DNA of 64,000 nt from Salipaludibacillus daqingensis. Lineage in GTDB: Bacteria > Bacillota > Bacilli > Bacillales > Salisediminibacteriaceae. The DNA is taken from the NCBI RefSeq assembly GCF_029891575.1, contig NZ_JARZHF010000008.1:186001-250000 (forward strand), in the 5' to 3' direction. Below the pieces are notes generated by a model. That model ran no database searches and was not told where the DNA came from. It saw nothing but the letters and a program-made list of their open reading frames with translations. The translations under genes and the position numbers were made by a program. Of the stretch, positions 33,416 through 42,031 are shown piece after piece. The number at the start of each line of letters is the position of its first letter. Within the stretch, counting starts at the first letter, position 1.

Positions 33416-35238
33416 TCGCCATCCCCCTCCTCATTTAAGTCGTATGGCAAAGTAAATGAGAATGTTGTTCCTTTGCCCCATTCGCTACTTACCCAAATGC
33501 TTCCCCCATGAGCAGCAACAATTTCTTTAGCAATGGCTAAGCCTAAACCTGTTCCTCCTAAATTTCTAGAACGGGCTTTATCTACTCGATAAAAACGGTC
33601 AAATACGTGTGGAATATTATCCTTAGGAATTCCTACTCCCTCATCCTTCACACTAATAACAATTCGTTCTTTCTCCGTTTTCAATGTGCACGTAATCGTA
33701 CCGCCTTCAGGAGAGTATTTAACTGCATTTGAGACAATATTATCTAGAAGCTGTGTCAATTTGTCTCGGTCTCCCATAACAGGTATGCTTTTCTCTGGGA
33801 TACGCCGTTTAAATTGAATATCTTGATTTTTCGTTGTCATTTCAAATCTATCAATGACTTGATTTACAAACGTTGTCGCATTCATACTCGCCATGATAAT
33901 CTGATAGTCTTTACTATCCATTTTTGATAATTGTAGCAAGTCATTGACAAGGCGAATCATTCGTTCGGTTTCATTTGATGTCACTTGAATAAATCGCGGC
34001 GCTATCTCCGGATCTTCGAGAGCACCATCAGACAGTGCTTCTAAGTAACTTTTCATTGACGTCAACGGTGTTCGTAACTCATGCGAAACATTTGCAACAA
34101 ACTCTCTACGTTCTTCTTCAACTTTCTCTTGTTCCGTCACGTCATGTAAAACAGCAATTAATCCATTTTCTTGCCCATTTTCTTTCTCAATGACAGAGAA
34201 ATGTGCTTCTAATATCGTTTCCTCTTCATCACTGTCGAAGTCTAAAAGAATTGGATCATTCATTCCGTATAGGTCATTTAATCTCATGAATTTGTCGAGA
34301 TTCAATATTTTCATGATCTCAGAATTCATTGCAATCTCTTGACTTTGATCTAACATTTCTTCAGCTCTTCTATTCATGAGAATGATTTTACCGTGTCTAT
34401 CTGTTGCAATTACACCGTCAGTCATATGGGTTAATACTGATGCTAGCTTTCTTCTTTCTCCTTCTGTCGTTGCATGAGCCTCTTCAAGTTTGTTTGATAA
34501 CTCATTAAAAGTGGAAGCCAGTTGACCAATTTCATCATGACCATATACTCGAACTTTCCGAGAATAATCTCCTTCTCCCATCACAACAGCCTGAGTTTTC
34601 ATATCTACAATGGGTCTTGTGATTGTTCGTGACAGAAACACGCCTAATCCAGCCGTTAGAAGAAGTGCGATGATTGTCCCTGTTAAGAGAATTTGATTAA
34701 TTTCCTGTATTTGATTATATATTTCTTGCATGGATGCTTCGATATAAATGGCGCCAACGATCGAATCATCTTCTGATTCTACAGGGACTGCTAATACTTG
34801 CATTCGATCACCTGTCGTTCGATTACGAAATACTTCTGCTTCATCATCTGAACCAGCTAGCGTTCTCATCACTCGATAGTTCGTTGTTCGCTGTCCCACA
34901 TAATTATCATGATTGGCTGTCGCAGTAACAATCACTTGATTTTGATCAATCACTTGAACTTCAGCATTATCCATATTAAATAATTGATTTAATAAGTCAT
35001 TAATTCTTAGCTGAAGCGACCTATCTTCCTCTTCTTCATCTCTCGTCATTTCCTGTTCGACGTTGTAAGCCACTAATTCAGCTCTTTCATTAAGAGTCGA
35101 TCTAAAATTATCTACAAGCTGATCTTCTAGCTGCTTTGTAAAATAGACACCTATGACTTGCATCGCGATCAGAATTAATAGCACGTAAATAATGACAATT
35201 TTTACGTGTATTGATTTATAAAAGCGAATCTTTTTCAT
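33412..35238 (-). CDS. walK: Essential sensor histidine kinase WalK (YycG)
   Basis: The 608-residue kinase senses cell-wall state and phosphorylates WalR. It has helix 1 (13-33), an extracellular PAS-like domain (34-182), helix 2 (183-203) and HAMP (204-256). A cytoplasmic PAS domain (260-370) is followed by HisKA with phospho-His386 in FVANVSHELRTPLTS and a HATPase part with NAVKYSPEGG, DEGVGIP and GGTGLGLAI. His271 and Asp274 in THMTDG and His365-Asp366 in LHDVT match residues I recall as zinc ligands of the S. aureus WalK PAS domain. AGGAG precedes the ATG. It starts 2 bases after the walR stop. Confidence 0.97.
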   Translation of the reverse strand: MKKIRFYKSIHVKIVIIYVLLILIAMQVIGVYFTKQLEDQLVDNFRSTLNERAELVAYNVEQEMTRDEEEEDRSLQLRINDLLNQLFNMDNAEVQVIDQNQVIVTATANHDNYVGQRTTNYRVMRTLAGSDDEAEVFRNRTTGDRMQVLAVPVESEDDSIVGAIYIEASMQEIYNQIQEINQILLTGTIIALLLTAGLGVFLSRTITRPIVDMKTQAVVMGEGDYSRKVRVYGHDEIGQLASTFNELSNKLEEAHATTEGERRKLASVLTHMTDGVIATDRHGKIILMNRRAEEMLDQSQEIAMNSEIMKILNLDKFMRLNDLYGMNDPILLDFDSDEEETILEAHFSVIEKENGQENGLIAVLHDVTEQEKVEEERREFVANVSHELRTPLTSMKSYLEALSDGALEDPEIAPRFIQVTSNETERMIRLVNDLLQLSKMDSKDYQIIMASMNATTFVNQVIDRFEMTTKNQDIQFKRRIPEKSIPVMGDRDKLTQLLDNIVSNAVKYSPEGGTITCTLKTEKERIVISVKDEGVGIPKDNIPHVFDRFYRVDKARSRNLGGTGLGLAIAKEIVAAHGGSIWVSSEWGKGTTFSFTLPYDLNEEGDGE

Positions 35239-35240
35239 AT

Positions 35241-35948
35241 TTAGTTCTCCTGATCAGATTGTCTTAAATAGTATCCTACACCGCGGCGTGTAACAATCCA
35301 TGCTGGACTACTTGGATTATCCTCTACTTTTTCACGAAGACGACGAACAGTTACATCCACTGTTCGCACATCTCCGAAATAATCATATCCCCAAACCGCT
35401 TGTAAAAGATGTTCTCGTGTCATCACTTGTCCAATGTGGCGAGCAAGATAATGAATTAATTCAAATTCACGGTGTGTTAGTTCAATTGGTTTGCCTCGTT
35501 TCGTAACTAAATAGGCGTCTGGTTGAATTAATAAAGGACCAATCTCAATATTTTTCTTTTCCGTGTCTGATTCTTGTACTTTTTGATTGCGACGAAGATT
35601 CGCTTTCACTCGAGCGATTAATTCTCTGGTGCTAAAAGGTTTCGTTACATAATCATCTGCACCTAATTCCAAACCTAATACCTTATCAATTTCTGAATCT
35701 TTTGCTGTCAGCATAATAATAGGCATATCATATGTTTTTCGCACCTCGCGACAAACATCCATACCATCTCTGAATGGAAGCATAATATCTAAAAGTATCA
35801 AATTCGGTACATGTTCTTTTACTTTTTCTATTGCTTCATTTCCGTCATATGCACAAATGACTTCAAAACCATCTTTTTCTAATCCAAACTTTATAATATC
35901 CGCAATGGGCTTTTCGTCATCTACTACTAGTATTTTTTGCTTATCCAC
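35241..35948 (-). CDS. walR: Essential response regulator WalR (YycF)
   Basis: The 235-residue OmpR/PhoB-type regulator controls cell-wall hydrolase and wall metabolism genes. The receiver domain (1-120) has the acidic pair in VVDDEKP and phospho-Asp54 in LLDIMLP. The winged helix (130-230) has [19 protein letters not shown] and [11 protein letters not shown]. The start codon is GTG with GAGGAG 10 bases upstream. Asp54 is one number higher than in B. subtilis because of one extra residue at the N-terminus. It heads walRKHIJ; a -10-like TATGAT lies near 35990, but a -35 box is not clear. Confidence 0.97.
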   Translation of the reverse strand: MDKQKILVVDDEKPIADIIKFGLEKDGFEVICAYDGNEAIEKVKEHVPNLILLDIMLPFRDGMDVCREVRKTYDMPIIMLTAKDSEIDKVLGLELGADDYVTKPFSTRELIARVKANLRRNQKVQESDTEKKNIEIGPLLIQPDAYLVTKRGKPIELTHREFELIHYLARHIGQVMTREHLLQAVWGYDYFGDVRTVDVTVRRLREKVEDNPSSPAWIVTRRGVGYYLRQSDQEN

Positions 35949-36057
35949 TTTTAACCAGCTCCTCTTTTTGATTCACTTCTTCTATTCTATCATATTAATT
36001 TTTCACTTCTCTAGCTTCAGCAAAGGAAGTTTATTGAAATTTACTTTTATACAAAAA

Positions 36058-36085
36058 CCTCTTAACGATATCACATGTTAAGAGG
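36058..36085 (-). terminator. Terminator upstream of walR
   Basis: CCTCTTAAC pairs perfectly with GTTAAGAGG, loop of 10, then TTTTTG on the minus strand. It insulates walR from tRNA transcription. Confidence 0.75.
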
Positions 36086-36354
36086 GAGAAATATTAAGTG
36101 AACTTTTTGTTTTTTGTCTCTTTTTGTGTTAATAATGAATTTCAGAATTATTTTTGATGTACCTTTTTTACTGATCCGCTAACCCCGATCAATTTATATT
36201 TATATAATAAAGGCGATTCTAAAAAAAAAGAGTTACTTAATCAAATACGACAAATTCTTCTGATTCGACAATTATTTCCTAGGAAATGAATTTATGCTAT
36301 CTTTTGGCTCTCCTAAAAAAATCGTTCTAAGGCATGTAACTGCATTTATAAACA

Positions 36355-36381
36355 CAAAAAAACCTATCCATATTGGACAGG
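36355..36381 (-). terminator. Terminator of the tRNA cluster
   Basis: CCTGTCCA pairs with TGGATAGG (one G-T pair) and seven T follow on the minus strand, 23 bases after the tRNA-Thr gene. Confidence 0.8.
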
Positions 36382-36403
36382 ATTACTTTTAAAAATTAGT
36401 TAG

Positions 36404-36479
<76 letters not shown>

Positions 36480-36489
36480 ACTCAAAAGA

Positions 36490-36565
<76 letters not shown>

Positions 36566-36607
36566 ACATTACTTGAAGTAAACACTAGGTTTCTATCTTT
36601 TTAAAAA

Positions 36608-36683
36608 TGGCGGTCCCGACGGGAATCGAACCCGCGATCTCCTGCGTGACAGGCAGGCATGTTAACCGCTACACCACGGGACC
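36608..36683 (-). tRNA. tRNA-Asp (anticodon GTC)
   Basis: A 76-base cloverleaf with CCA encoded; acceptor GGTCCCG pairs with CGGGACC, discriminator G. The anticodon loop is CTGTCAC and the discriminator G is the known Asp identity base. Confidence 0.96.
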
Positions 36684-36802
36684 ATTAAACGTTATCAACA
36701 TTGAAAATATGTAAAATAACTTGTCTTAATATAATAAGAACGATCCCTGGAAAAGTACTATGTATTGAAATAAATATCTTCAAAGGTATCGGGAATTTAA
36801 AT

Positions 36803-36879
<77 letters not shown>

Positions 36880-37079
36880 ATAATAATATTACATTCAAAA
36901 TGTATTTTCTTGAGCTTTCTTCGACTGTTCTTCCTCTTCAAATATTTGATTGAGGAGTTTATCAATCGACACAAATTATCGTTCATTCGACAAACTTTAT
37001 CTTGTTACCTCTCTTTTCTAGTATGAGGGACAACAGATATAATTATACTTGAAAACTTAATATAAGTCAATAAGTTTTT

Positions 37080-37154
37080 TGGTGACCCGTACGGGATTCG
37101 AACCCGTGTTACCGCCGTGAAAGGGCGGTGTCTTAACCACTTGACCAACGGGCC
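37080..37154 (-). tRNA. tRNA-Glu (anticodon TTC)
   Basis: A 75-base cloverleaf with CCA encoded; acceptor GGCCCGT pairs with ACGGGTC. The anticodon loop is CTTTCAC. A 200-base gap separates it from tRNA-fMet. Confidence 0.96.
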
Positions 37155-37173
37155 ATCTCTTTGAATGATAAAA

Positions 37174-37249
37174 TGGTGAGCCATGAAGGACTCGAACCTT
37201 CGACCCTCTGATTAAAAGTCAGATGCTCTACCAACTGAGCTAATGGCTC
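37174..37249 (-). tRNA. tRNA-Lys (anticodon TTT)
   Basis: A 76-base cloverleaf with CCA encoded; acceptor GAGCCAT pairs with ATGGCTC. The anticodon loop is CTTTTAA. First gene of the tRNA cluster, downstream of purA. Confidence 0.96.
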
Positions 37250-37440
37250 ATAATTCACTAAATTTGAATGTACTGTGCTCTGTTAACTTCGCTTCATGCT
37301 GTTTCCACAGCTTTTCAGCGACAAGATTTATCTTAACATCTAGTTTTAAATATAGCAATACTTTTTCTAAAAATATTTAAATAGACATGATTATTCTTTA
37401 CTGAACCTTCCTTACTTTAACGAAGTTTACATATAAAATC

Positions 37441-37474
37441 AAGGGCTCTGCAAAAATAATTTTGCAGAGCCCTT
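37441..37474 (-). terminator. Terminator of purA
   Basis: AAGGGCTCTGCAAAA pairs perfectly with its complement over a 4-base loop, 14 bases after the purA stop; a short A/T tail follows. Confidence 0.85.
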
Positions 37475-37488
37475 ATAAAATAATTTGA

Positions 37489-38775
37489 TTAAGCAAATAC
37501 TCCACGAACAAGGTTCGTTTGAGTACGATCTGGCCCTACAGAAAAGATTGTTAACGGAATGCCAGTAAGTTGAGAAATTCTTTCAATATAAAAAAGTGCA
37601 TTACGTGGAAGGTCATGTAATGACTTCACGTTCGTAATATCTTCTGTCCAACCAGGTAATTCTTCATACACAGGTTCACACTCAGCAAGGACTTTCAAGC
37701 TCGCTGGGAACTCTTCCATAATTTCTCCTCGATACTTATAGGCAACACATATTTTCAATTTCTCTATCCCAGTAAGAACGTCAATAGAATTCAATGATAA
37801 GTCAGTAATTCCACTAACTCGTCGAGCATGACGTACAACAACACTATCAAACCAACCTACTCTACGTGGCCGTCCTGTTGTCGTTCCATATTCATTCCCT
37901 ATTTCGCGAATCTTATCGCCAATCTCATTATTTAATTCGGTTGGGAAAGGTCCGTCTCCTACTCTAGTTGTATAGGCTTTAGACACACCTACAACGTGGT
38001 CGATTTTTGATGGACCAACTCCAGAACCGATCGTTACTCCACCAGCAATCGGATTAGATGATGTAACGAAAGGGTACGTTCCTTGATCGATATCAAGCAT
38101 TACCCCTTGAGCACCTTCAAAAAGCACTCGTTTCCCAGCATCAAGACTGTCATTTAAAATGACTGACGTATCAGCAACATGGTGAGCAAACTGTTGACCA
38201 TACTCATAATACTCCTCTAAAATATCTTCTATTTTAAAACCTTCTACTTCATATATCTTTTCCAACAAAAGGTTTTTTTCACGTAAATTTATTTCAAGTT
38301 TCTCTTTAAAGGTTTCTTTATCTAACAAGTCAACGATTCGGATTCCAACTCGAGCTGCTTTATCCATATAAGCAGGACCAATCCCTTTTCTCGTTGTACC
38401 GATTTTATTCGCACCTTTACTATCTTCTTCAGCGATATCTAATTTCAAATGATATGGAAGAATGACGTGCGCACGATTACTAATTCGGAGGTTGCTCGTA
38501 TCCACACCTTTATCATGTAAATATGACAACTCTTTAACAAGAGCTTTCGGATCAATAACCATACCATTTCCAATCACACACGTTTTTTCTTTGTAAAAGA
38601 TTCCTGATGGAATTAGGTGCAATTTGTAGGTCGTACCGTTGAATACAATTGTATGACCTGCATTATTTCCACCCTGATATCTGGCAATTAATTCTGATTG
38701 CTCAGATAAATAATCGGTAATTTTTCCTTTTCCTTCGTCTCCCCATTGCGTACCTACCACAACTACTGATGGCAT
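37489..38775 (-). CDS. purA: Adenylosuccinate synthetase
   Basis: Joins IMP and aspartate with GTP, the first step from IMP to AMP. The 428-residue protein starts [18 protein letters not shown] with the GDEGKGK nucleotide loop. It also has [25 protein letters not shown] with the catalytic part, and [18 protein letters not shown]. The length equals the family norm. The ATG at 38775 has GGAGGTG upstream; in-frame codons to 38832 have none. The promoter shows a CCGAAC PurR core at its -35 edge. It forms its own transcript between doxX and the tRNA genes. Confidence 0.97.
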   Translation of the reverse strand: MPSVVVVGTQWGDEGKGKITDYLSEQSELIARYQGGNNAGHTIVFNGTTYKLHLIPSGIFYKEKTCVIGNGMVIDPKALVKELSYLHDKGVDTSNLRISNRAHVILPYHLKLDIAEEDSKGANKIGTTRKGIGPAYMDKAARVGIRIVDLLDKETFKEKLEINLREKNLLLEKIYEVEGFKIEDILEEYYEYGQQFAHHVADTSVILNDSLDAGKRVLFEGAQGVMLDIDQGTYPFVTSSNPIAGGVTIGSGVGPSKIDHVVGVSKAYTTRVGDGPFPTELNNEIGDKIREIGNEYGTTTGRPRRVGWFDSVVVRHARRVSGITDLSLNSIDVLTGIEKLKICVAYKYRGEIMEEFPASLKVLAECEPVYEELPGWTEDITNVKSLHDLPRNALFYIERISQLTGIPLTIFSVGPDRTQTNLVRGVFA

Positions 38776-38827
38776 GAATCGAGCACCTCCAAGTGTATTT
38801 ACTTTCATGTATTGTTTTTTACATTGT

Positions 38828-38862
38828 ATCATTTGCTTTTATCATTTGCTTTTATCATTTGA
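38828..38862. repeat. Tandem 13-base repeat in the purA leader
   Basis: ATCATTTGCTTTT occurs twice in full (38828 and 38841) and is followed by ATCATTTG (38854). It lies in the untranslated leader of purA between promoter and ribosome site. Confidence 0.8.
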
Positions 38863-38871
38863 ACCATCGTT

Positions 38872-38900
38872 AGTTTATCAGTTTCCCCCGCTACCGTCAA
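38872..38900 (-). promoter_or_regulatory. SigA promoter of purA with PurR-type core upstream
   Basis: On the minus strand TTGACG and TAAACT with a 17-base spacer. Just above the -35 box, at 38913-38908, is GTTCGG, the complement of the PurR core CCGAAC in an AT-rich context, so repression by PurR is likely. The rest of 38901-39065 shows nothing else. Confidence 0.6.
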
Positions 38901-39065
38901 CTATATTCCGAACGTTGACCTAATATTAGTCTTTTTCATTCGTTTATTCATATATAATCAGAAAATTGGAGTATTTTTTGGGAAACGATAGATATTCATC
39001 TCCCTCATGTTTACTTTTTAGACCTATTCATTCCTCTTTTTCCTCCGAATTGCTTCTAACAATTC

Positions 39066-39101
39066 AAAAAGATCTCCCGTCTAATTCATGACGGGAGATC
39101 T
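39066..39101 (-). terminator. Terminator of the doxX gene
   Basis: AGATCTCCCGT pairs perfectly with ACGGGAGATCT over a short loop; five T on the minus strand. Confidence 0.88.
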
Positions 39102-39122
39102 AATTATTAAATAATTGTATTC

Positions 39123-39635
39123 TTATGCCGTTTTTTTGTCTTCTTTAGGTGTTAACTTATCTTTAAAAATAACTGTGCGAATATATGGAATTACCCATCG
39201 GTCACCACCGAATTTACCAGCGTTATATCCTGCTGCAAGAATGAAGATTGTTAATAACACCATCCAAGGATTGGAGGAAACTGTGCCTGCAAACATAAAT
39301 GCAAAGTTCATCATAATACCGAAGAACGCCGCTGCTGTTGTCAACACACCTACAATTAAACCAAGTCCAACGAGGACTTCTCCCCAAGCTACCATGAAAC
39401 TAAATATGTCTGCATTTGGTAACGCAAAATTTTCGATAAATGCGTGATACGTTGGATATTGTTCAATCACCGCTTCATTATTCACAGCACCTGTTAAATA
39501 TCCGCTTGCATCAAAAGGTTCGCTACCAAAAACTTTTCCCCAACCTGATGTTAACCATTGCCAACCTATATACACTCTTAAAAACGTCAATACTCCCGCT
39601 GCAATTTTATTATTTCTTAAGAAATCCATAAACAT
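39123..39635 (-). CDS. DoxX family membrane protein
   Basis: The 170-residue protein has four to five membrane helices. GVLTFLRVYIGWQWLTSGWGK at the N-terminus (in outline) and the segment AWGEVLVGLGLIVGVLTT are typical of the DoxX/DoxD family. Archaeal DoxD is a subunit of thiosulfate:quinone oxidoreductase; in Bacillus, relatives such as MhqP are induced by quinones and thiols. The substrate here is unknown. AGGAGG lies 8 bases before the ATG. Two copies of a GTGAnCACTAA motif upstream suggest control by a local repressor, but no regulator gene adjoins. Confidence 0.85.
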   Translation of the reverse strand: MFMDFLRNNKIAAGVLTFLRVYIGWQWLTSGWGKVFGSEPFDASGYLTGAVNNEAVIEQYPTYHAFIENFALPNADIFSFMVAWGEVLVGLGLIVGVLTTAAAFFGIMMNFAFMFAGTVSSNPWMVLLTIFILAAGYNAGKFGGDRWVIPYIRTVIFKDKLTPKEDKKTA

Positions 39636-39680
39636 AATCCATTCCTCCTAAATTAATTTTAGTTTTTTATGAAGGCAGTA

Positions 39681-39744
39681 GGTGACCACTAATAGTAATA
39701 AAATAATTTCTCGTTTGTCTCGTTAGGTTGTGAGTGATCACTAA
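39681..39744. promoter_or_regulatory. Two spaced palindromic motifs upstream of doxX
   Basis: GGTGACCACTAATA at 39681 and AGTGATCACTAACT at 39733 share the core GTGAnCACTAA and are 52 bases apart, about five helical turns. The second contains the perfect palindrome AGTGATCACT. They flank the region where the doxX promoter should be. A looser relative (CAGTGATCATTG) is near 39816. Confidence 0.45.
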
Positions 39745-39897
39745 CTATCTTTCTATAGCCTTAGTATAATATGGATTTCCATACTGTGAACGTCATACGT
39801 GTGAACAGTTCGTTGCAATACAGTGATCATTGTGTGACTAAATTCACATTTTTAAAAAGAGACGTTTTCTTCCCCTCCACTGGTTTCATCCATAACA

Positions 39898-39947
39898 ATA
39901 AAAGGCTATTCACAAGTACTATGTACTATGTGAACAGCCTTTTATTA
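39898..39947. repeat. Long inverted repeat in the doxX-dnaB gap
   Basis: AATAAAAGGCT pairs with AGCCTTTTATT. After one mismatch TTCAC pairs with GTGAA, and AGTAC/GTACT closes the inside, so nearly all of 50 bases pair. Probably a second, symmetric terminator after dnaB. The gap 39636-40117 contains this, the motifs above and repeat copy B, but no gene. Confidence 0.7.
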
Positions 39948-40017
39948 CTATTAGGTTCTACACCGCTATCAACTTCATCACCTGTCATACTTTCTTATGG
40001 ATGTGAGATATCAAATC

Positions 40018-40071
40018 ATATAGAAAAACGAGTCAGAATGGATACAACTGACTCGTTTCTTTTGAATTTGG
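40018..40071. repeat. Dispersed repeat, copy B
   Basis: Aligns over about 54 bases with the complement of 28848-28901, including the terminator stem and both flanks. Confidence 0.65.
40024..40058 (-). terminator. Terminator of dnaB
   Basis: AAACGAGTCAG pairs with CTGACTCGTTT around an 11-base loop and five T follow on the minus strand, 60 bases after the dnaB stop. Confidence 0.8.
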
Positions 40072-40117
40072 CTTTTTGAAACACCCTTTTTGACAAAAAT
40101 GATAATGAAATCAATAA

Positions 40118-41482
40118 TTACGCACCTGGTGGCATATCGCCTTCATCAAAGCGCCTCTCTAAGTTAACGAATTTATTGTATTCTTTCACAAATGCCAATT
40201 CGACTGTTCCTACTGGACCATTACGTTGTTTAGCAATAATAATTTCAATAATATCTTTTTTCTCAGATTCTTGATCGTAATAGTCATCTCTATATAAGAA
40301 CGCAACAATATCGGCATCTTGCTCAATACTTCCTGATTCACGAATATCAGACATCATCGGGCGTTTATCTTGCCGAGATTCCACTCCACGTGAGAGCTGA
40401 GACAAAGCTATAACAGGTACTTCTAGTTCACGAGCTAGTCCTTTTAATTCTCGGGATATTTCCGACACTTCTTGCTGTCTTCCTTCCCCACTTCTAGAAT
40501 CTCCTTGAATAAGCTGCAAATAGTCAATCATAATCATACCAAGCCCTCGATCTTGTTTTAACTTACGACATTTAGAACGAATGTCTTTTACTTTGATACC
40601 TGGAGTATCATCAATAAAAATCCCGGCTTTAGATAAACTTCCCATTGCCATCGTTAAGCGTTGCCAATCTTCATCTTCTAGTTTCCCTGTTCGAAGACGC
40701 TGAGCATCGATATTTCCCTCAGCACAAAGCATACGCATGACAAGTTGATCCGCCCCCATCTCCAAACTAAAGATAGCAACATTCTCATCTGTTTTCGTTG
40801 CAACGTTTTGAGATATATTTAATGCGAAGGCCGTCTTACCCACGGATGGACGTGCAGCAACGATAACTAGATCGTTTTTCTGGAATCCAGCAGTAATCCG
40901 GTCCAACTCTGTAAAACCAGTTGGTACTCCCGTAACATCTCCCGCTGTGTGTTGAAGCATTTCTATTTTATCAAATGCTTCAACAAGAACATCTTTAATG
41001 TCTACAAATTCTCCTGAATTTTTCTTTTTAGCCACTTCTAAAATGGATTTCTCGGCATCATTTAAAATAGAGTCAACATCTTCATCAGCTGCATACCCTT
41101 CAGATGCTATGTTTGTTGCTACTCGAATTAACCTTCTCAATAATGATTTTTCTTCAACAATTTGACTATAATAACTGGCGTTTGCTGCAGTTGGTACTGC
41201 ATTCGCCAAATCACTTAAATATGATACGCCGCCTATTTCTTCTAGCCATTTTTTCGTTTGCAATTCTGAAGTAACAGTCACTAAATCTACTGGCTCTCCT
41301 TTAGAGGAGAGATCCAACATGACAGTGAAAATACGCTCATGAGCTGCCCGATAGAAATCTTCAGGAATCAAACGATCAGAGGCGGTGACGAGAGCTTGGT
41401 CTTCGATGAAGATTGCTCCTAGCACCGCCTGCTCGGCTTCAATATTTTGCGGTGGCGTTCGATCGGCAAATAAGTCAGACAT
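40118..41482 (-). CDS. dnaB: Replicative DNA helicase (DnaB; DnaC in B. subtilis naming)
   Basis: The 454-residue ring helicase unwinds DNA at the fork. The N-terminal primase-binding domain (10-115) begins PPQNIEAEQAVLGAIFIED. The RecA-like domain has Walker A ARPSVGKTAFALNI near residue 210, MIDYLQLIQ as Walker B, and ELEVPVIALSQLSRGVE. No intein interrupts it. It follows rplI by 100 bases in the conserved order rplI-dnaB and is probably co-transcribed. A terminator and further hairpins follow. Confidence 0.97.
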   Translation of the reverse strand: MSDLFADRTPPQNIEAEQAVLGAIFIEDQALVTASDRLIPEDFYRAAHERIFTVMLDLSSKGEPVDLVTVTSELQTKKWLEEIGGVSYLSDLANAVPTAANASYYSQIVEEKSLLRRLIRVATNIASEGYAADEDVDSILNDAEKSILEVAKKKNSGEFVDIKDVLVEAFDKIEMLQHTAGDVTGVPTGFTELDRITAGFQKNDLVIVAARPSVGKTAFALNISQNVATKTDENVAIFSLEMGADQLVMRMLCAEGNIDAQRLRTGKLEDEDWQRLTMAMGSLSKAGIFIDDTPGIKVKDIRSKCRKLKQDRGLGMIMIDYLQLIQGDSRSGEGRQQEVSEISRELKGLARELEVPVIALSQLSRGVESRQDKRPMMSDIRESGSIEQDADIVAFLYRDDYYDQESEKKDIIEIIIAKQRNGPVGTVELAFVKEYNKFVNLERRFDEGDMPPGA

Positions 41483-41582
41483 GACTTGATTCCCTCATTT
41501 CCCCGCTGATTTACATGATCTCAGAATTCAAATGGTGGTGGAGAAATCTTTTCTTTTCACGTACCATTCGCTCTGAGTATCA

Positions 41583-42029
41583 CTATTTTTGTTCTGCAAC
41601 GTGCACTTTTAATGTTGCGGTTACTTTGTTATGGACTTTAACTTTCACATTAGTGTATCCGAGTGCTCGAATTGGTTCGTCCATTTCAATTTTTCTTTTA
41701 TCAATTTTCAAATCCATTTTTTTCAATTGTTCTGCAATTTGTTTATTTGTTACGGCACCAAAAAGTCGACCGTTTTCTCCAGCTTTTGCAGTTAATTCAA
41801 TTGTCATGTTTTCTAATTCTGACTTGAATTTTTCTGCACGCTCAAGTTCTTTTTCTACTTGTTTTTCTTCACTCTCTTGTTTTTTCTCAAGCGATTTCAT
41901 GTTCCCTTTATTTGCTTCAACTGCAAGGTTATTTTTCAACAAATAGTTTCTTGCATAACCTTCAGAAACGTTCTTCACTTCACCTTTTTTACCTTTTCCT
42001 TTTACATCGTCCAAAAAGATGACTTTCAT
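41583..42029 (-). CDS. rplI: 50S ribosomal protein L9
   Basis: The 148-residue protein has the N-terminal rRNA-binding domain [20 protein letters not shown] in its first 20 residues and [14 protein letters not shown] long exposed helix (40-75) and the C-terminal domain follow. Length and layout equal the family. It starts 2 bases after the gdpP stop, a coupling common in Bacillus, and precedes dnaB. Confidence 0.97.
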   Translation of the reverse strand: MKVIFLDDVKGKGKKGEVKNVSEGYARNYLLKNNLAVEANKGNMKSLEKKQESEEKQVEKELERAEKFKSELENMTIELTAKAGENGRLFGAVTNKQIAEQLKKMDLKIDKRKIEMDEPIRALGYTNVKVKVHNKVTATLKVHVAEQK

Positions 42030-42031
42030 GA

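Larger units (their letters stand above)
35949..36403. other. Gap between tRNA cluster and walR
   Basis: The 455 bases hold two minus-strand terminators (36355-36381 and 36058-36085) and AT-rich sequence. No gene is seen. The promoter of walR should lie in the last 100 bases, between 36057 and 35949. Confidence 0.5.

Noticed and set aside
39771-40079. 102-codon plus-strand frame between doxX and dnaB
   Set aside because: It contains the 50-base inverted repeat and the dnaB terminator, so it is an accidental frame.
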